Positions 31,468 through 41,925 are shown, counted from the first letter of the stretch. The stretch is DNA of 64,000 nt from Terriglobus sp. RCC_193 (GCF_041355105.1 NZ_JBFUPK010000002.1:1060037-1124036); one strand, 5' to 3'. Notes: generated from the letters alone by a model not told the origin. Numbers and translations: made by a program.

Positions 31468-34400
31468 ATGTACCTTCGTTCCACACGGTCCCTCCCAGGG
31501 CTGGCATCTATCGTATTTCTTTGTTCCGCTCCGCTGTTTGCGCAGGGAACACAGGCGACGCTGGATGGCCAGGTAACAGACAACTCCGGCGCAGCGTTGC
31601 CGGGCGCCAAGGTCATCGTCCGGAATGTTCAGACAGGTGTATCCACGTCCACTGTTTCTGGCGCGGATGGCTACTATCACGTGGCCGCGCTGAACCCGGG
31701 GCAATACTCCATTACCGTGCAGCAGCCCTCGTTCACCACGAGCATCCGGAATGGAATCCAGCTCGAAGTTGCGCAACATGCAGCACTCGACTTCGCTCTA
31801 ACACCCGGCAATGTGAATGAAAACGTCACGGTGACAGCGTCCGCGGCGCAGCTTGAGACCGAGACCGCTACGCAGTCCACGGCACTGGGTCAGGAGAAGT
31901 TAATGGCTCTGCCAACGCAGGGTCGTAATCCGATCTCGGCTGTTTTCTCCGTGCCTGGTGTTCTTGTCACCACGTCCGATACACGTCTGCGTGCCTTCGA
32001 TATTGGCGGAAGCACGGGCACCTCGATCAATGGATCGCCCGGCGGCACCAACGAAATTCTGGTGGACGGTATGAGCGCTCTCCAGAACGGATCGTCAGCC
32101 TCCTATATTCCAACGCAGGAATCCACGAGCGAAGTGCGTGTGCAGACCACGAACTACGACGCCGCGTATGGATGGACGCTTGGTGGCGTGATCAACATGC
32201 TTACCAAGAGCGGCACCAACCAGATCCATGGCGCTGCGTGGGAGTTCTTCCAGAACACGATTTTCAACGCGAATACCTATGGCAATAACTTCAACGGTGC
32301 TCCGCGTTCTTCTTCGCACGTGAATACGTTCGGCTTCAACATTACCGGGCCGATCATCAAGGACAAGCTCTTTGTCGCGTATACGTTTGAGGATCTCCGA
32401 CAGAGCATCCCGGATCCCTATACTGTGTCCGTTCCGACAGACCTGCAGAAGGTGGGCGACTTTTCTCAGACCTTTGACGCAAGTGGCAATCTGATCAAGA
32501 TTTATGACCCGTACTCCACAACGACTGTAAATGGTGTGTTGACGCGCACCCAGGTTCCGGGGAACAACCTGAAGAATCTCAGTCGCCCCATGAATCCCAT
32601 TGCGCTGAAGGTTCTGTCAATGCTTCCCTCCGGCAATGTGAAGAATGCTCCCATTACCGGACTGAACAACCTGTCGAATGTCCCGGGCAGCCGTAAGTTT
32701 ACCGACTACTTCCCGGAAAATACGGTTCGCGTCGACTATGTCATAAACCCCAAGACAAGTCTCTTTGGTCGCTACTCCCGCAATGCGCTCGCAGAAGCAC
32801 GTGGTTTCCGTTATTCGACGACCACCGCGCTGAATGCAGCGGATACAAGCACAAACAATCCCTTTACCCGTGAAAATCATAATGGGACGGTACAACTTAC
32901 CAGGACATTGAACCCCACGACTGTGGCGACCGTGCGTGTTGGTCTTGAGCGCTTTAAGACATCCAACGGCGCCGCGCAGGGACTGGGAACGGGCCCCAGC
33001 GCACTTGGATTTTCATCCGGTTACGCAGCACAAGCGGCGAATACTTTTCCGCAATTTACCTGGGCGAACTACAACGGTGCAGGTGGAGCTCCGCCGAGCA
33101 CGACCACGAGCTATAACTACACGGTGGGCGCTTCGGTTGCAAAGGCGATCGGCAATAACAACCTGACCGCCGGTATTGACTTGCGCCTGCTGCGTAACAA
33201 CGTACAAAGCCCTGGTAACAGTGCTGGCAAATTTGTCTTTGACCAGCAGTTCACCGGTTCGAATCCCCTGGCCGTAAACTCCACCTCGGGTAATGCGATT
33301 GCATCGTTCCTGATGGGGACGCCGCAGACGGGTTCTATCGATGTGAACAGCTTCCCGACGCGCCAGACGAAGATGGTGTCTCTATATTTCCAGGATGATA
33401 TGCGTGTCAGAAAGAACCTGACGCTGAATATGGGACTGCGCTGGGATTATCAGGGACCACTTACCGATCGGTTTAATGGATTGGCAACCTTTAATCCAAC
33501 GGCCCAGAATCCTCAATCTGTTCCGGGACAAACACTGTACGGTGGCCTGGTGTTTGCCGGCGTAAATGGACAGCCGCGCAATGTTACGAATCAGAGATGG
33601 GGCAACCTGGGACCGCGTTTCGGCGCCACCTATCAAATCGATCACAACACCGTGCTGCGGGGTGGTTATGGACTGCTCTACGGACAGAATGTGAATGATC
33701 CGGGCGAAGCACCTGGTTTCAGCTATACGACCAGCATGGTCACATCAGTCGCGGCGGGTGTCCCGTATAACACGTTGACGGATCCTTTCCCGAGCAGCAG
33801 TGTTCAGGCACCCTCGTATGCTTCCAATGGCCTGAAGACATACCTGGGACAGAGCTTCTCGTTTGCAAGTCAGAACGCCAAGCCTCCCATTGTGCAGCAG
33901 TTCTCCTTTGGTGTTCAGCATCAGTTCCCCAAAGACTTCCTGCTGACCATGTCTTACGTGGGGACGCGCTTCTCTCGTCTGCCTGTCACGCGTCAGATCA
34001 ACGCAGCTCCACTGAGTGCCGTGGCGTATGGTGCATCTTACTTAACGGCAAGCGTGGCAAATCCATTCGCTGGTCTGCTTCCCGGAACAGCTTTGAACGG
34101 TACGACGATTCAGCGGCAGCAGCTTCTGGCACCGTATCCGCAGTTCCTGGTGGGTACTGTCACCGGTACCAGCGGCATTACCGAGCAGTTCATTCCCATC
34201 GGAACATCCAGTTACAACGCTGCTCAGTTCCTGCTGCAAAAGCGGTTGTCTTACGGCCTGGACTTCACGGTGCAATACACCATGTCCAAGCAGTTGGATC
34301 AGAAGCTCTACTCCAATCCGCAGGACACACAACTGCAGAAGGTTACTGCAGCGTGGGATATCCCGCGCAATATGCAGATCAGCCTTCTGTGGAAGCTGCC

Positions 34401-34932
34401 CTTCGGTTCCGGGCGCGCCTACGGATCACATCTGATATCGCCGGTACGCTGGGCAGTCAGCGGATGGGATATGGGATCGCTGGTACGTTTGCAGGCAGGT
34501 ATGCCGCTTGACCTGACCAACAGCACAAACTCTGTGCCAATTGGCAATGCCGCTCTTGCTCATCCGACTGTGGCGCGTTGGTTCAACACCTGCACTCAAG
34601 GCAATGCGAAGAGCTGCCAGAACGGTGAAACGCCTGTCTGGAGAATACGCGGGGCATACGAGTTGCAGACGTGGAAGACGCGTCAACCTGGTGTTCGCCT
34701 GCCTGGTGTGCACAACGTTGATATCTCGCTCACGAAGCACAACCAGATTACCGAGCATGTGAATGCAGCTTTCCGCGCTGACTTTATCAATGCTTTCAAC
34801 TCGCCGCAGTTCTTCAACGGCCCAACCTCTGATGTGAACAGTGGAAACTTCGGAAAGCTTCTGGGGGCCGGTTCCGGTGACCAGAGCAATTTGCCGCGGT
34901 TCGTCCAGCTTTCCATGAAGGTTGAGTTCTAA
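31468..34932 (+). CDS. Oar-type TonB-dependent receptor with carboxypeptidase-regulatory-like domain
   Basis: An 1154-aa outer-membrane protein. ATG 31468 follows CTGGAGGC. The signal peptide ends LFAQG. Residues ~27-110 are a CarboxypepD-regulatory-like domain (LDGQVTDNSGAALPGAKVIVRN). A plug follows with GQEKLMALPTQGRNPISAVFSVPGV and QESTSEVRVQTTNYDAAYGW...INMLTKSGTN, then a ~900-residue beta-barrel ending with aromatic QLSMKVEF, the Omp85-recognised C-terminal Phe. Such receptors in Acidobacteria probably import oligosaccharides. It sits between the kinase and the alpha-mannosidase, and is the likely uptake channel for that glycan pathway. Confidence 0.93.
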   Translation: MYLRSTRSLPGLASIVFLCSAPLFAQGTQATLDGQVTDNSGAALPGAKVIVRNVQTGVSTSTVSGADGYYHVAALNPGQYSITVQQPSFTTSIRNGIQLEVAQHAALDFALTPGNVNENVTVTASAAQLETETATQSTALGQEKLMALPTQGRNPISAVFSVPGVLVTTSDTRLRAFDIGGSTGTSINGSPGGTNEILVDGMSALQNGSSASYIPTQESTSEVRVQTTNYDAAYGWTLGGVINMLTKSGTNQIHGAAWEFFQNTIFNANTYGNNFNGAPRSSSHVNTFGFNITGPIIKDKLFVAYTFEDLRQSIPDPYTVSVPTDLQKVGDFSQTFDASGNLIKIYDPYSTTTVNGVLTRTQVPGNNLKNLSRPMNPIALKVLSMLPSGNVKNAPITGLNNLSNVPGSRKFTDYFPENTVRVDYVINPKTSLFGRYSRNALAEARGFRYSTTTALNAADTSTNNPFTRENHNGTVQLTRTLNPTTVATVRVGLERFKTSNGAAQGLGTGPSALGFSSGYAAQAANTFPQFTWANYNGAGGAPPSTTTSYNYTVGASVAKAIGNNNLTAGIDLRLLRNNVQSPGNSAGKFVFDQQFTGSNPLAVNSTSGNAIASFLMGTPQTGSIDVNSFPTRQTKMVSLYFQDDMRVRKNLTLNMGLRWDYQGPLTDRFNGLATFNPTAQNPQSVPGQTLYGGLVFAGVNGQPRNVTNQRWGNLGPRFGATYQIDHNTVLRGGYGLLYGQNVNDPGEAPGFSYTTSMVTSVAAGVPYNTLTDPFPSSSVQAPSYASNGLKTYLGQSFSFASQNAKPPIVQQFSFGVQHQFPKDFLLTMSYVGTRFSRLPVTRQINAAPLSAVAYGASYLTASVANPFAGLLPGTALNGTTIQRQQLLAPYPQFLVGTVTGTSGITEQFIPIGTSSYNAAQFLLQKRLSYGLDFTVQYTMSKQLDQKLYSNPQDTQLQKVTAAWDIPRNMQISLLWKLPFGSGRAYGSHLISPVRWAVSGWDMGSLVRLQAGMPLDLTNSTNSVPIGNAALAHPTVARWFNTCTQGNAKSCQNGETPVWRIRGAYELQTWKTRQPGVRLPGVHNVDISLTKHNQITEHVNAAFRADFINAFNSPQFFNGPTSDVNSGNFGKLLGAGSGDQSNLPRFVQLSMKVEF

Positions 34933-34987
34933 CTTCAACATCAGAAAACCCGCCGTTCTCTTTACGTTCAGGTGCTGCGGGCTCTAT

Positions 34988-35030
34988 TAAGGAGGGGTGG
35001 TGATGCCTATGGTATCTCCGCCCCTCCTTA
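34988..35030 (+). repeat. Hairpin that can hide a strong Shine-Dalgarno in the mannosidase leader
   Basis: TAAGGAGGGG (34988-34997) pairs perfectly with CCCCTCCTTA (35021-35030). The left arm contains AAGGAGG, seven bases before an ATG (35003) that opens a 63-codon frame running into the mannosidase gene out of frame, to 35194. There is no T run after the stem, so a plain terminator is less likely than a leader element. The leader frame codes for nothing recognisable. Confidence 0.45.
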
Positions 35031-35130
35031 CCGTACGAAGGATGCTGAATCGATTGAGCGAGCCGGTGCTGATGAAATGGATGCAGCCCGATGCCTTAGC
35101 TTCAGCCCAGATAATAGGTGGACCCAAGAT

Positions 35131-38100
35131 ATGTATTCCACGCCGCGTTTCCTTGCCGTGCTCGCCTCCGTTGCGACTCTTGCTGCGCCGTTGATGGCGC
35201 AGTCCAACGTTGCGCCTTCCTACCAGTTCTCTCCGCAGGGACAGGCTGTTGTGCAGCGTCTGTCCTCATTTGCAGCGCTCGACGCGCGCGAATGGCAATA
35301 TCACGAAGGGCCCATCGAACATGGCGAAAGTCCAGCCCTCGACACTTCTAACTGGAAGACGATTCAACTTCCTTTCGTCGCGCCTAAGGAGGAGATATGG
35401 ATTCGGCGATGGATTGAAGTGCCGAAAACATTGAACGGATATGACCTCACGGGCGCGCGCATCACCTTCAAGGTGGATGTGGGTGGTTATGGCCCGGGCC
35501 GCGGTTATCTCTATGAAGTGATTTACTACAACGGTCGGCGCGACACGGAGGGAACATACATTGGACCGCGCACGGTCATTGATAGCGCGAAGCCCGGCGA
35601 CAAGATTCTGATCGCAGTAAAGATGCCGCCCAGCACGGACATCAAGCATTTCGAGGGCGCTTATGTTGATGTGAACTTTGTGCCGAATCGTCCCGATCCG
35701 ACTGCGCTTGCTACGGAGCTTGTTTCTGCAGCGCAGCTTCTGCCGGCTCTTATCTCCGATCCGAATCAGCTTGCGGCACAGGAGAAGCTTCTGGATGCCA
35801 CTGCAAGTTCTGTCAGCCTGAGTGCGCTTGATCGTAACGATCAGGCGGCTTTTGATGCTTCGCTGGTTAAGGCGCAGGCTGCGTTGGAACCACTGCAACC
35901 GTTACTCAAGAAGTTCTTCATCACTCTCACGGGTGATGCGCATATCGATGCCGCGTGGCTGTGGTCCGCCTCCGAGGGTGTTGACCAGGTCCACTTCACG
36001 TTCGCCAGCGCGATCGAGATGATGCATGAATATCCGCAGTACATCTTTTCTCAATCCAGCGCACAGTATTACGAGTGGATCGAAGAGAAGTTTCCTGCAC
36101 TGTTTAGCGAGATTCAGAAGCGTGTGAAGGAGGGTCGCTGGGAGCCAGTGGGTGGCATGTGGATTGAGCCTGACCTGAACATGACCGACGGCGAATCGCA
36201 GGTGCGCCAGCTCCTATTGGGCAAGCGGTACTTCCAGAAAAAATTTAACTATGACGTCAAGATCGGATGGAATGTCGATTCCTTCGGTTATGACTGGCAG
36301 CTTCCGCAGATTTATAAGAAGTCGGGCATCGACTATTTCGTGACGCAGAAGCTTCGTTACAACGATACGAATCAGTTGCCACTAAAACTCTTCTGGTGGC
36401 AGTCGCCAGATGGCAGCCGCGTGCTTTCGTACTTTCCGCATGACATTGTGAAGGATACTGAGGCGTCTGAGATTGCGCATGATGCTGCTGTTGCGATGCA
36501 ACTCAACCCCGGCCAGCAGCAACTGATGCATGTCTACGGTCCCAGTCTTGGCCGGTTGAATATCTACGACGCGCGCACGGCGATTCAGAATGGCATCAAC
36601 TGGTCAAACCCAAAGCGCGTCTATCCGCGTGTTGAGTTCCGCACATCGCAGGCATTTTTTGACGATATGAACGCGCACGTTGCCACTACCGGCATGCCTG
36701 TGTGGAACTACAAAACACTTGCTGCAGGAAACCCAAAGCTTCCCGAAGCCACCGCGGGCAAGATTAGTCTGCCTGTGTGGAACGATGAAATTTATCTCGA
36801 ACATCATCGTGGCACTTACACCACCCACAGCGACCAGAAAGCTCACATGCGTCATAGTGACCAGTGGTTGCTGGATGCAGAGAAGTATTCGTCACTTGCA
36901 TGGCTAAGTGGTTTGAACTATCCCGGTGAATCCTTCACGCAGGCATGGAAGAAGAAAGCATTTAACGAGTTTCATGATGTTGCATCGGGAACCGCAATTG
37001 CCGCAGCCTACGTGGATGCACAGCATGACTACGATGAAGCGCATCGGATTGCGAATGAAGCTGAGGGGAATGCTATCCGCGAGTTGCAGCGCCACATCAA
37101 CACCGAGGCGCAGCCGGGTGTTCCTGTTGTGGTGTGGAACAGCCTGAGTTGGGATCGTTCGGATACGGTCACAGCGACAGTGCAGATGCCGCATGCAACG
37201 CCGAACGGTATCAGCGTACTTGATGCGAACAATCAGCCTGTACCGATGCAGGTGTTGTCGCAGGATAAGTTAACCAATACTTACCAACTGCTGCTGAAGC
37301 CGAAGATGGTGCCTGCGATTGGATACACCGTGTTGCACGCCGTGCCCGGGCAACGCAGCGTTGCAAGCGATCTTTCCGTGCATGGCACAACGCTGGAAAA
37401 CAACCTTCTGCGTGTTGTGTTGGATCCCAAAACGGGTTGCATCACAAGCCTGTATCGCAAGGATGCAAAGTTTGAGAGTATTGCTCCCAACCAATGCGGC
37501 AACAAGCTGGAGACGTTTGTCGATCTGGGGCGCGGCCTGACGGAAGTCAATCTCGATAGTATCCGTGTCGAAGATGCGTGGAATATCGATAAGGGTTACG
37601 ACAAGCAGGAAACGGATATCACCGAGGTTGCCAGCATTCAGACCGTCGAGCATGGCCCGCTGCGTTCCGTCATTCGCATCACACGACATTGGAATAAATC
37701 TACGTTTGTGCAGGACATTACGCTGTATGCCAACTCGCCGCGCGTTGATGTGGTGAGTGATATCGACTGGCACGAGACGCACGTCCTGCTGAAGGCGAGC
37801 TTCCCACTGACCGCAACCAGTTCGAATGCAACGTATGAAATTCCGTACGGCAGCATTGAACGTCCTACTACGCGCGACAATCCGATTGATGCGGCGCGCT
37901 TTGAGGTTCCGGCACAGCGCTGGGCTGACCTGGGCAACAGCGAACATGGCTTGAGTCTCATTAACGATTCAAAGTATGGCTACGATGCGCTCGGCAATAC
38001 GCTTCGTCTGTCGTTGCTGCGCGCACCGCTTTATCCCGATCCAACGGCTGACCGTGGCCATCACCATTTCAGTTACTCGCTCTATCCACATGCGGGTTCG

Positions 38101-38514
38101 TGGAAGCAGGCTGACACCGTGCTGCGTGGCTATGAGTTCAACTATCCGATGCAGGCTTCGCAGGTAGGAGCGCATGGTGGCGATCTTCCCGCGAATCACT
38201 CTCTTGTCCACGCCGCGCAGCACAACATTGTTGTGACAGCGATGAAGAAGAGCGAGGACGATGACAGCCTGACGCTTCGTTTTTATGAGTGGGCAGGCGA
38301 GAAGACACGCGCAAAGATCACTGTGCCCGCTGGCGCAACACAGGTTACGGAGACCAATCTGATGGAACAACCTGTGAACGGTTCCAGTGCCCAGGTGGCT
38401 TTGCATGGCAATGAAGTTGAGTTTAATGCAGAGCCTTATTCCATCAACACGGTGCGCCTGGTCTATCCATCACGTGGCAGCAGTGTGTGGCATGCCCAGC
38501 CAGCAGGTAAGTAA
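35131..38514 (+). CDS. GH38 family alpha-mannosidase, secreted
   Basis: An 1127-aa glycosidase with signal peptide ending MAQ. An N-terminal sugar-binding-like domain covers residues ~30-230. The GH38 catalytic domain begins TGDAHIDAAWLWSASEGV (zinc ligands His and Asp), continues with GMWIEPDLNMTDGESQVRQ and has the nucleophile Asp in GWNVDSFGYDWQLPQI. Later, HDVASGTAIAAAYVDA is a further conserved helix. The C-terminal half is the mannosidase beta-sandwich region. It releases alpha-linked mannose from glycans in the periplasm or outside. It lies downstream of the TonB receptor in the same direction. The ATG at 35131 gives the signal peptide; the upstream frame does not. Confidence 0.93.
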   Translation: MYSTPRFLAVLASVATLAAPLMAQSNVAPSYQFSPQGQAVVQRLSSFAALDAREWQYHEGPIEHGESPALDTSNWKTIQLPFVAPKEEIWIRRWIEVPKTLNGYDLTGARITFKVDVGGYGPGRGYLYEVIYYNGRRDTEGTYIGPRTVIDSAKPGDKILIAVKMPPSTDIKHFEGAYVDVNFVPNRPDPTALATELVSAAQLLPALISDPNQLAAQEKLLDATASSVSLSALDRNDQAAFDASLVKAQAALEPLQPLLKKFFITLTGDAHIDAAWLWSASEGVDQVHFTFASAIEMMHEYPQYIFSQSSAQYYEWIEEKFPALFSEIQKRVKEGRWEPVGGMWIEPDLNMTDGESQVRQLLLGKRYFQKKFNYDVKIGWNVDSFGYDWQLPQIYKKSGIDYFVTQKLRYNDTNQLPLKLFWWQSPDGSRVLSYFPHDIVKDTEASEIAHDAAVAMQLNPGQQQLMHVYGPSLGRLNIYDARTAIQNGINWSNPKRVYPRVEFRTSQAFFDDMNAHVATTGMPVWNYKTLAAGNPKLPEATAGKISLPVWNDEIYLEHHRGTYTTHSDQKAHMRHSDQWLLDAEKYSSLAWLSGLNYPGESFTQAWKKKAFNEFHDVASGTAIAAAYVDAQHDYDEAHRIANEAEGNAIRELQRHINTEAQPGVPVVVWNSLSWDRSDTVTATVQMPHATPNGISVLDANNQPVPMQVLSQDKLTNTYQLLLKPKMVPAIGYTVLHAVPGQRSVASDLSVHGTTLENNLLRVVLDPKTGCITSLYRKDAKFESIAPNQCGNKLETFVDLGRGLTEVNLDSIRVEDAWNIDKGYDKQETDITEVASIQTVEHGPLRSVIRITRHWNKSTFVQDITLYANSPRVDVVSDIDWHETHVLLKASFPLTATSSNATYEIPYGSIERPTTRDNPIDAARFEVPAQRWADLGNSEHGLSLINDSKYGYDALGNTLRLSLLRAPLYPDPTADRGHHHFSYSLYPHAGSWKQADTVLRGYEFNYPMQASQVGAHGGDLPANHSLVHAAQHNIVVTAMKKSEDDDSLTLRFYEWAGEKTRAKITVPAGATQVTETNLMEQPVNGSSAQVALHGNEVEFNAEPYSINTVRLVYPSRGSSVWHAQPAGK

Positions 38515-38551
38515 GAAAGAGGCGGATGCAATTTTTGCATCCGCCTCTTTC
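38515..38551. terminator. Bidirectional terminator
   Basis: GAAAGAGGCGGATGCA (38515-38530) and TGCATCCGCCTCTTTC (38536-38551) form a perfect 16-bp stem. It begins one base after the mannosidase stop and lies between convergent genes, so it can end both transcripts. Confidence 0.9.
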
Positions 38552-38574
38552 ATTTGTGTGGTGTTGTAGCAGGA

Positions 38575-39408
38575 CTAGTAGAAGGTGGTTTGTGCTTGTG
38601 GCTTGTCTTTGATTCCCAGCGGTTCAAGTAATGCTTTGGCTCCGAGCTTCATCAGGCCCAGTTCGGTTAGGGACTGGAAGAACTGGAAGCCCTGCTGGTG
38701 GAAGCGGCGCACGTCCTCCGCGCTGCCTGCGGGACGGCCGAGCCATTTGCCGTTGCGCTGTGCTGCTGCAACGATCTTTGTGATGGCTTCTTCCAATAGC
38801 GGTTCATCCTGACGCCCGCGCAGGCCCAGCGAGAACGAGAGATCGCTGACGCCAATAAAGATCACGTCGATACCGGGCATTGCGGCAATCTCTTCAATCC
38901 GGTCCACAGCTTCTGCTTCTTCGATCACGCACACAACCAGAACGTTGGCATCGGCGGAATCGTAATAGCTGCCGGGTGCGGGCCATGTGGCGACCGCAAG
39001 GCCAGCACCCGAACCGCGGCGTCCGAAGGGAGGATAGTGGCAGCCATGCACGGCCTTCTGTGCACGCTCCGCGTCGGAGACGAAGGGGAAGATGACACCC
39101 TGCACGCCTTGATCGAGGACGCGTTTTGCGAGCCACACTTCAGGCCAGGGCACACGTGCAAAGACGGGCGCGGGCAAACCGCGTGTGGCCAACACCATCG
39201 TGCGCAGAGATTCCAGCGAGAGGGAAGAATGCTCCATCTCGCACCAGAGGAAGTGGAAGCCGAGCGTGGCAGCGTGTGCTGCCGTCTCTACATTGTTTGA
39301 GGTGACGGTCATGCCCAGGACAAACTCGCCTGCCTTCAGTCTTTCGCGCATGACACTCCATGTGTCGGGAGAAGACGGGTGTTGATCTGCGGCATATTCA
39401 TTGGCCAT
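38575..39408 (-). CDS. HpcH/HpaI family aldolase
   Basis: A 277-aa TIM-barrel enzyme. Motifs are RLKAGEFVLGMTVTSNN, FHFLWCEMEHSSLSLE (the family's D/E-x-E-H with the catalytic His), VPWPEVWLAKRVLDQGVQGVIFPFV (the catalytic Arg region), CVIEEAEAVDRIEEIAAMPGIDVIFIGVSDLS (metal-binding Glu and the closing Asp). Such enzymes cleave 2-keto-3-deoxy sugar acids to pyruvate and an aldehyde. It is the third gene of the FucP-like transporter/glycosidase operon, 6 bp after the glycosidase stop, and fits the final step of a sugar-acid pathway. Confidence 0.88.
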   Translation of the reverse strand: MANEYAADQHPSSPDTWSVMRERLKAGEFVLGMTVTSNNVETAAHAATLGFHFLWCEMEHSSLSLESLRTMVLATRGLPAPVFARVPWPEVWLAKRVLDQGVQGVIFPFVSDAERAQKAVHGCHYPPFGRRGSGAGLAVATWPAPGSYYDSADANVLVVCVIEEAEAVDRIEEIAAMPGIDVIFIGVSDLSFSLGLRGRQDEPLLEEAITKIVAAAQRNGKWLGRPAGSAEDVRRFHQQGFQFFQSLTELGLMKLGAKALLEPLGIKDKPQAQTTFY

Positions 39409-39414
39409 TGGGGT

Positions 39415-41925
39415 CTACGCCTCCTTCTTGATAACGGGTTTCAACATGACTTCAGCAACCTGGCATCCGCGGCCGTTGCCGCCGAGACCAGCCTCACGCG
39501 TCCACGTGAGCAGAAGCTCACCTGATGCGGTTGCTGATTTGGGAAGTGCAAATGTCTGCGGCGCAGGTGGCCACGGACGCAGTTGCAGCGGATGGATTTC
39601 AGTGGACTCATTTGCCACCAGCTTTGTCTTTACGTTCTTCGAGTCGCCGGAGATCACCACCTGAAGGCTGTACTCCACATTCGGATCAAGACCGGTGTAG
39701 TGCATCTTCAGCGGCTCTTCGTAAAGGCTCTCTGCCCAGTGTTTCCAGGCCATCGGTTCATCGGCGCCGAAGCGGTCTGGGTAGTTGGTCCCAACGTGCG
39801 TCGAGCGACGGAAATCAAAATCATCCTCGGGGCTTTCGATCACAAGATGCGGGCGATTCGTGATGTTGCCCAACTCATCGTAGAAGCCGCCGGGGCCTGG
39901 GTTGGTGCGATTCAACAGTGCACGAATCGCATTCACTTTTTCTTCCTGCACTTCGATGGAACTTAGCGCGCGAAGCCGTTTGATGAAGTAGGGAGCATCC
40001 GTAACAGGATGATCGATGGTGTTGAGCGGCGCTCCACGTTCCACGCCTTCACCCCGGAAACGTTCCACGGCAAGCTGTTGATGGATGCTTTGGAACAGTG
40101 CATGGCCGAGTTCGCTGATACGTGTGCGGAGTGCGGGAGCGATCTGCACCACGGCAGCCTTACGCAAAACTTCAATCGCTTCATCCACGAGATTTTGTGG
40201 ATCAATACCATTGGCAGGCATCTGTTCCGACTTGCCACCAGTGCCCCAGGGGACGGAGGCAAAGCCGAAGTCTTCAATACGTTCCAACACGCTTTGCGCG
40301 CGCGCAAGTTCGCCGGACTCAAAGAGAAGACGCCTGCGTACATAGGCATCGCAGCATGCGCGGAAGAGTGCCTGCTGCCAGCGCCAGTTTTGCAATAAGA
40401 ACGGCGAGGCCGTCCTCTCGATAGAGAGGAATTTCTGCAGTGTTACATCGACGAGTTCGTTGGTGGCGAGCCGGCCTTCCCAGTTGTGCTCCAGATCAAG
40501 CAGCCCTTGTGCGTATGCAGAACCATCCTTCGCACCGATGATGTAGTTGCCAAAGTCGCGAACAGCTTCTGTGGCAGACATCTTCGGATCCCAGGAGACG
40601 AGGCTCCAGACGAATTTGTTTACATCGTCATTAACGCCTTCGGAGTAACTGACGAAACCGATTGTGTCCTTCAACATGGAACGCAGAATTGCAGCTTCGA
40701 TTTGAGGACGCGGATTAATAACTTCGCGTCCTTCCGTGACAACGTACGCGATGTCCCAATTATTGATGGAATATTGCGACTCGATGCTGTGTGTGATGTC
40801 CGGATAAAAGCGGATGGGATACTTCGCTGGCAAAGCCTTGCGCAGTTGTGTGATGGAGATTCTGTTTTGTGGACCGAAGACGATACCGTCGAGCCATGAC
40901 TGCGTATGTGCATCCGCTGCCAGCTTCAGGAAGTCGGCCAACCATTCTGCGTTGAAGGATTGTGGCGACATCCACATCTGCAATTTGGGATGTGTCTTGC
41001 GCAGGCTTGCCTTCTGCTTTTCCAGTAAGGCCAGCATGTGTTTCGGTTCGGTGTGGCCGGGATCGCCGCCGGGAACAAATACTACGTCTACGCGCGGGAG
41101 ATTATGTAGAACCGCAGCCCAATTGCGCACTTCCGCGTCGACGGTCTGCGCATCGGCATAGTTCCTGGCCATGGCGGGATACCAGACGGAAACATCCAGA
41201 TCGTACTTATCGCAGATGCGCGACATTTCGATCATCATCTGCTGAGGCGGGATGGCAAAGTGTGGGCTGTCCGTGTCGTCGTCGGTGACAGGCGGCAGTA
41301 GCTCTACTGTGTTGGTCCCGAAGATGGCAAGCTCGCGGATGTACTGATCCCACATCTCAACGGTGAATGCATCGTACGCATTTGTCTTTGGGCGAAAACC
41401 GAGTTGATGACCACGCACTGCGTAGTGCGGCGAACTGGTCAGGTTCATCACCTTCAGGTTGCCGGAAACAGCACGGCGTGTGAGGCGAAGCGATCGCAGC
41501 ATGCGTCCTGCACCGAAGATGAGGCCTCGTTCATCGCTGCCGCAGACGGCAATCCACTGGCTACCGCCTTCATTGCCGGTTGCGATGGCATAGGATTCGG
41601 CAGGCAGTTTCGCTGCTTTTGCAGAGACGCTGGAGACAGCAGAACCAAGTCCATGCCAGTTGGAGTGTGTTCCAAGGTAGATCCTTACGGCGCCTGCGGG
41701 TGCGCTGTTTCCCCTGGTCCAGGTGATGCCGCAACGCTTCAGGATTTCATCGACCACCATGTCTGCGGCAACTACTTCGCGCGTGGAGGGCGAAGAAGGA
41801 ATGATCACCGTGCAGTGATTCAGATCAGTCAGGTTGCTCTCAAGCGCGTACAGCGCCTTGCCTCCGCTGATACAGGAGACTGCAAGCGATGCTGCTGTTC
41901 CCTGTAGAAAACTTCTGCGCTTCAT
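39415..41925 (-). CDS. Tat-exported glycoside-hydrolase-like protein (alpha-glucuronidase-type N-domain)
   Basis: An 836-aa protein from ATG 41925 with a GGGAGAAG site. The Tat leader is KRRSFLQGTAASLAVSC. Residues ~30-140 resemble the N-terminal alpha-glucuronidase/GH20-type domain (REVVAADMVVDEIL...RIYLGTHSNW...GRMLRSLRL). A barrel-like region follows: YAVRGHQLGFRPKTNAYDAF, IFGTNTVELLPP, DVSVWYPAMARNY and VFVPGGDPGHTEP, with several acidic residues suitable for catalysis. The C-terminal ~250 residues are helical, then a beta domain ends the protein. The specific GH family cannot be fixed by eye. It is encoded between the transporter and an aldolase, so it likely supplies the sugar that operon consumes. 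Confidence 0.7.
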   Translation of the reverse strand: MKRRSFLQGTAASLAVSCISGGKALYALESNLTDLNHCTVIIPSSPSTREVVAADMVVDEILKRCGITWTRGNSAPAGAVRIYLGTHSNWHGLGSAVSSVSAKAAKLPAESYAIATGNEGGSQWIAVCGSDERGLIFGAGRMLRSLRLTRRAVSGNLKVMNLTSSPHYAVRGHQLGFRPKTNAYDAFTVEMWDQYIRELAIFGTNTVELLPPVTDDDTDSPHFAIPPQQMMIEMSRICDKYDLDVSVWYPAMARNYADAQTVDAEVRNWAAVLHNLPRVDVVFVPGGDPGHTEPKHMLALLEKQKASLRKTHPKLQMWMSPQSFNAEWLADFLKLAADAHTQSWLDGIVFGPQNRISITQLRKALPAKYPIRFYPDITHSIESQYSINNWDIAYVVTEGREVINPRPQIEAAILRSMLKDTIGFVSYSEGVNDDVNKFVWSLVSWDPKMSATEAVRDFGNYIIGAKDGSAYAQGLLDLEHNWEGRLATNELVDVTLQKFLSIERTASPFLLQNWRWQQALFRACCDAYVRRRLLFESGELARAQSVLERIEDFGFASVPWGTGGKSEQMPANGIDPQNLVDEAIEVLRKAAVVQIAPALRTRISELGHALFQSIHQQLAVERFRGEGVERGAPLNTIDHPVTDAPYFIKRLRALSSIEVQEEKVNAIRALLNRTNPGPGGFYDELGNITNRPHLVIESPEDDFDFRRSTHVGTNYPDRFGADEPMAWKHWAESLYEEPLKMHYTGLDPNVEYSLQVVISGDSKNVKTKLVANESTEIHPLQLRPWPPAPQTFALPKSATASGELLLTWTREAGLGGNGRGCQVAEVMLKPVIKKEA

